A DNA stretch of 64,000 nt from Corella eumyota (lineage: Eukaryota > Chordata > Ascidiacea > Phlebobranchia > Corellidae): positions 2,852,001 through 2,916,000 of the forward strand of contig OY720101.1 of assembly GCA_963082875.1 (NCBI GenBank), given 5' to 3'. The position numbers were made by a program, and so were the translations under genes. Below, one piece after another: positions 59,031 through 64,000 of this stretch. The notes beneath the pieces were generated by a model. The model did not search any database, was not told the DNA's origin, and saw nothing but the letters and a program-made list of their open reading frames with translations. The stretch's first letter is position 1; every line of letters starts with the position of its first letter.

Positions 59031-62000
59031 ATGAAAATCGCTAAATTTAATAAAATCGTGATTTTTTGTTTTGGCTAGTTAGTAGTTACCCACCAAGTGA
59101 CCTTGTGACGTCATAAGCATATATAATTATAAGATTGTACAAAAATTTTTAAAATAATATTTTTTTTAGATTTTAAATTTCATTTTCCATAACAAAACCA
59201 AAATTTATTGTCTTATTAGAAGCGCATTTATTTGTGTAACTTAAATACTAGTTAGGGAAAATTTTTGTTTTTGCCGGTTGGCCACCATGTGACGTCTTAC
59301 ACATATATGAATATAAAATTATACAAACATTTAAAAAAAAAATTTTTAGATTTTAAATTTCATTTACCATAACAATTGCAGTGACGTAATAAGCCTATTT
59401 TGGAAATATTTATTAAAAATATTAATATTTATTGGAAATATTTATTAAAAATATTAACATTTATTGGAAATATTTATTAAAAATATTAACAAAAGTCATA
59501 CGCATATTACATAAAAACTGCCAAATCTTAAAATCCAAAATTAATTGCCTTATTAGATGCGCACTTGTCTAACTTAAATTCCAGATAAAAAAATTTGAAA
59601 AAAAAATCTAAAACAAAAAAATTAGGGCGAATTTTTATTTTGGCCAGTTCTTTATGTGACGTCATATGCATATATAATTATAAGTTAATATAAAAAATCG
59701 TGAAAAAAAATTATTTTTTAGATTTTAAATTCCATTTACTATAACAACTGCAGTAACGAAACAAACCTATTTTGAAATTATTAATCAAAAATATTAATAT
59801 TCATAAAAGTTATAGGCATATTACATAAAATTTGCCAAATCTTAAAATCCAAAATTAATTGCCTTATTAGATGCACACTTGTCTAACTTAAATTCCAGAT
59901 AAAGAAATTTGCAAAAAAATTTAAAACAAAAAAATTAGGGCGAATTTTTATTTTGGCCAGTTGGCCTTTATGTGACATCATATGCATATATAATTATAAG
60001 TTGATATAAAAAATTGTGAAAAAAAATTGTTTTTTAGATTTTAAATTCCATTTACTATAACAACTGCAGTAACGTAACAAACCTATTTTGAAATTATTAA
60101 TCAAAAATATTAATATTCATAAAAGTTATAGGCATATTACATAAAATTTGCCAAATCTTAAAATCCAAAATTAATTGCCTTATTAGATGCGCACTTGTCT
60201 AACTTAAATTCCAGATAAAGAAATTTGCAAAAAAAATCTAAAACAAAAAAATTAGGGCAAATTTTTATTTTGGCCAGTTGGCCTTTATGTGACGTCATAT
60301 GCATATATAATTATAAGTTGATATAAAAAATTGTGAAAAAAAATTATTTTTTAGATTTTAAATTCCATTTACTATAACAACTGCAGTAACGTAACAAACC
60401 TATTTTGAAATTATTAATCAAAAATATTAATATTCATAAAAGTTATAGGCATATTACATAAAATTGGCCAAATCTTAAAATCCAAAATTAATTGCCTTAT
60501 TAGATGCGCACTTGTCTAACTTAAATTCCAGATAAAGAAATTTGCAAAAAAAATCTAAAACAAAAAAATTAGGGCGAATTTTTATTTTGGCCAGTTGGCC
60601 TTTATGTGACGTCATATGCATATATAAGTTGATATAAAAAATTGTGAAAAAAATTTATTTTTTAGATTTTAAATTCCATTTACTATAACAACCGCAGTAA
60701 CGTAACGAACCTATTTCAAAATTATTAATCAAAAATATTAATATTCATAAAAGTTATAGGCATATTACATAAAATTGGCCAAATTTTAAAATCCAAAATT
60801 AATTGCCTTATTAGATGCGCACTTGTCTAACTTAAATTCCAGATAAAGAAATTTGCAAAAAAAATCTAAAACAAAAAAATTAGGGCGAATTTTTATTTTG
60901 GCCAGTTGGCCTTTATGTGACGTCATATGCATATATAATTATAAGTTGATATAAAAAATTGTGAAAAAAATTTATTTTTTAGATTTCAAATTCCATTTAC
61001 TATAACAACCACAGTAACGTAACGAACCTATTTTGAAATTATTAATCAAAAATATTAATATTCATAAAAGTTATAGGCATATTACATAAAATTTGCTAAA
61101 TCTTAAAATCCAAAATTAATTGCCTTATTAGATGTGCACTTGTCTAACTTAAATTCCAGATAAAGTAATTTGCAAAAAAAATCTAAAACAAAAAAATTAG
61201 GGCGAATTTTTATTTTGGCCAGTTGGCCTTTATGTGACGTCATATGCATATATAATTATAAGTTGATATAAGAAATTGTGAAAAAAATTTATTTTTTAGA
61301 TTTTAAATTCCGTTTACTATAACAACCGCAGTGACGTAACGAACCTATTTTGAAATTATTAATCAAAAATATTAATATTCATAAAAGTTATAGGCATATT
61401 ACATAAAATTGGCCAAATCTTAAAATCCAAAATTAATTGCCTTATTAGATGTGCACGTGTCTAACTTAAAGTCCAGATAAAGAAATTTGCAAAAAAAATC
61501 TAAAACAAAAAAATTAGGGCAAATTTTTATTTTGGCCAGTTGGCCTTTATGTGACGTCATATGCATATATAATTATAAGTTGATATAAAAAATTGTGAAA
61601 AAAATTTATTTTTTAGATTTCAAATTCCATTTACTATAACAACCGCAGTAACGTAACGAAACTATTTTGAAATTATTAATCAAAAATATTAATATTCATA
61701 AAAGTTATAGGCATATTACATAAAATTTGCCAAATCTTAAAATCCAAAATGAATTGCCTTATTAGATGTGCACTTGTCTAACTTAAATTCCAGATAAAGA
61801 AATTTGCAAAAAAATCTAAAACAAAAAAATTAGGGCGAATTTTTATTTTGGCCAGTTGGCCTTTATGTGACGTCATATGCATATATAATTATAAGTTGAT
61901 ATAAAAAATTGTGAAAAAAATTTATTTTTTAGATTTCAAATTCCATTTACTATAACAACCACAGTAACGTAACGAACCTATTTTGAAATTATTAATCAAA

Positions 62001-64000
62001 AATATTAATATTCATAAAAGTTATAGGCATATTACATAAAATTTGCTAAATCTTAAAATCCAAATTTAATTGCCTTATTAGATGTGCACTTGTCTAACTT
62101 AAATTCCAGATAAAGTAATTTGCAAAAAAAATCTAAAACAAAAAAATTAGGGCGAATTTTTATTTTGGCCAGTTGGCCTTTATGTGACGTCATATGCATA
62201 TATAATTATAAGTTGATATAAAAAATTGTGAAAAAAAATTATTTTTTAGATTTTAAATTCCATTTACTATAACAACCGCAGTGACGTAACGAACCTATTT
62301 TGAAATTATTAATCAAAAATATTAATATTCATAAAAGTTATAGGCATATTACATAAAATTTGTTAAATCTTAAAATCCAAAATTAATTGCCTTATTAGAT
62401 GTGCACTTGTCTAACTTAATATCCAGATAAAGTGATTTGCAAAAAAAATCTAAAACAAAAAAATTAGGGCGAATTTTTATTTTGGCCAGTTGGCCTTTAT
62501 GTGACGTCATATGCATATATAATTATAAGTTGATATAAAAAATTGTGAAAAAAATTTATTTTTTAGATTTCAAATTCCATTTACTATAACAACCGCAGTG
62601 ACGTAACGAACCTATTTTGAAATTATTAATCAAAAATATTAATATTCATAAAAGTTATAGGCATATTACATAAAATTTGTTAAATCTTAAAATCCAAAAT
62701 TAATTGCCTTATTAGATGTGCACTTGTCTAACTTAAATTCCAGATAAAGTGATTTGCAAAAAAAATCTAAAACAAAAAAATTAGGGCGAATTTTTATTTT
62801 GGCCAGTTGGCCTTTATGTGACGTCATATGCATATATAATTATAAGTTGATATAAAAAATTGTGAAAAAAATTTATTTTTTAGATTTTAAATTCCATTTA
62901 CTATAACAACCGCAGTGACGTAACGAACCTATTTTGAAATTATTAATCAAAAATATTAATATTCATAAAAGTTATAGGCATATTACATAAAATTTGCCAA
63001 ATCTTAAAATCCAAAATTAATTGCCTTATTAGATGCGCACTTGTCTAACTTAAATTCCAGATAAAGTAATTTGCAAAAAAAACTAATACAAAAAAATTAG
63101 GGCGAATTTTTATTTTGGCCAGTTGGCCTTTATGTGACGTCATATGCATATATAATTATAAGTTGATATAAAAAATTGTGAAAAAAATTTATTTTTTAGA
63201 TTTTAAATTTCATTTACTATAACAACCGCAGTAACGTAACGAACCTATTTCAAAATTATTAATCAAAAATATTATTATTCATAAAAGTTATAGGCATATT
63301 ACATAAAATTTGTTAAATCTTAAAATCCAAAATTAATTGCCTTATTAGATGTGCACTTGTCTAACTTAAATTCCAGATAAAGTGATTTGCAAAAAAAATC
63401 TAAAACAAAAAAATTAGGGCGAATTTTTATTTTGGCCAGTTGGCCTTTATGTGACGTCATATGCATATATAATTATAAGTTGATATAAAAAATTGTGAAA
63501 AAAATTTATTTTTTAGATTTTAAATTCCATTAACTATAACAACCGCAGTGACGTAACGAACCTATTTTGAAATTATTAATCAAAAATATTAATATTCATA
63601 AAAGTTATAGGCATATTACATAAAATTTGCCAAATCTTAAAATCCAAAATTAATTGCCTTATTAGATGCGCACTTGTCTAACTTAAATTCCAGATAAAGT
63701 AATTTGCAAAAAAAACTAATACAAAAAAATTAGGGCGAATTTTTATTTTGGCCAGTTGGCCTTTATGTGACGTCATATGCATATATAATTATAAGTTGAT
63801 ATAAAAAATTGTGAAAAAAATTTATTTTTTAGATTTTAAATTTCATTTACTATAACAACCGCAGTAACGTAACGAACCTATTTCAAAATTATTAATCAAA
63901 AATATTATTATTCATAAAAGTTATAGGCATATTACATAAAATTGGCCAAATTTTAAAATCCAAAATTAATTGCCTTATTAGATGTGCACTTGTCTAACTT
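59030..64000. repeat. 317-bp satellite array, continues past the window
   Basis: Fourteen copies of TGTGAC(G/A)TCATATGCATA start at 59655, 59971, 60288, 60605, 60916, 61233, 61550, 61866, 62183, 62500, 62817, 63133, 63450 and 63766, giving a period of 316-317 bp. The unit at 60605 is 6 bp shorter. Degenerate edge units begin near 59104 and 59288. Each unit has TGACGTCA overlapping an ATGCATAT octamer-like core, and a second CRE half (GTAACGTAACG or GTGACGTAACG). No open frame crosses units. Divergence rises towards the left edge, as expected of a satellite that homogenises internally. Confidence 0.95.
59400..59490. repeat. Short tandem repeat inside a decayed satellite unit
   Basis: Three units of about 33 bp built on TGGAAATATTTATTAAAAAT. 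They are inserted into the otherwise recognisable satellite monomer and explain its extra length (367 bp between CRE landmarks instead of 317). Confidence 0.8.

Noticed and set aside
59030-64000. Satellite array considered as a CRISPR array or centromeric repeat
   Set aside because: Units are near-identical along their whole length without unique spacers, so not CRISPR; a centromeric role cannot be judged from a 5-kb edge.

Overview
The window looks like an ascidian (sea squirt) genome, most likely Ciona. It is about 70% AT, genes have many short exons with GT..AG introns, and the best-preserved gene is a single pre-duplication ETS1/2 transcription factor. Species assignment is inference from gene content. 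No transposase, viral or CRISPR gene was recognised.

Layout. (1) 1-12965 is non-coding and lies upstream of ETS1/2. It carries clusters of TGACGTCA (CRE) and CACGTG (E-box) palindromes, a three-unit tandem repeat at 8276-8680, and a homeodomain-core-rich block at 11815-12240. (2) 13032-16889 (+) is ETS1/2, with 14 coding exons and 707 residues: an ERK-site region, a Pointed domain and an ETS domain. (3) 16842-37837 and 37838-57532 are two direct copies of a roughly 20-kb segment. The copy begins inside the last coding exon of ETS1/2, so the second copy carries an orphaned ETS1/2 3' end. Each copy holds, all on the minus strand, an adhesion GPCR, one or more small type-I membrane proteins (EGF1 and EGF2 types) with tyrosine-motif tails, and an arrestin. 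(4) 57533-59030 is mostly non-coding, with one orphan exon-like stretch. (5) About 59030-64000 is a satellite with a 317-bp unit and a CRE in each unit; it runs off the window.

How the genes may fit together. The repeated cassette is a surface receptor (adhesion GPCR with GAIN/GPS and a long Gly/Ser/Glu-rich tail), single-pass partners with phosphotyrosine-type motifs, and a short arrestin that ends right after the C-domain fold. In the GPCR, differences between copies are concentrated in the ectodomain exons and are almost all amino-acid changing, while neighbouring introns and the 7TM exons are nearly identical. In the EGF family, copy A keeps an intact EGF1 but a damaged EGF2, and copy B the reverse. 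This resembles a diversifying recognition locus, but that role is inference.

Main caution: the two copies differ by a few percent, which is within the allelic range expected for Ciona. A tandem mis-assembly of two haplotypes must be excluded before reading the duplication as real.
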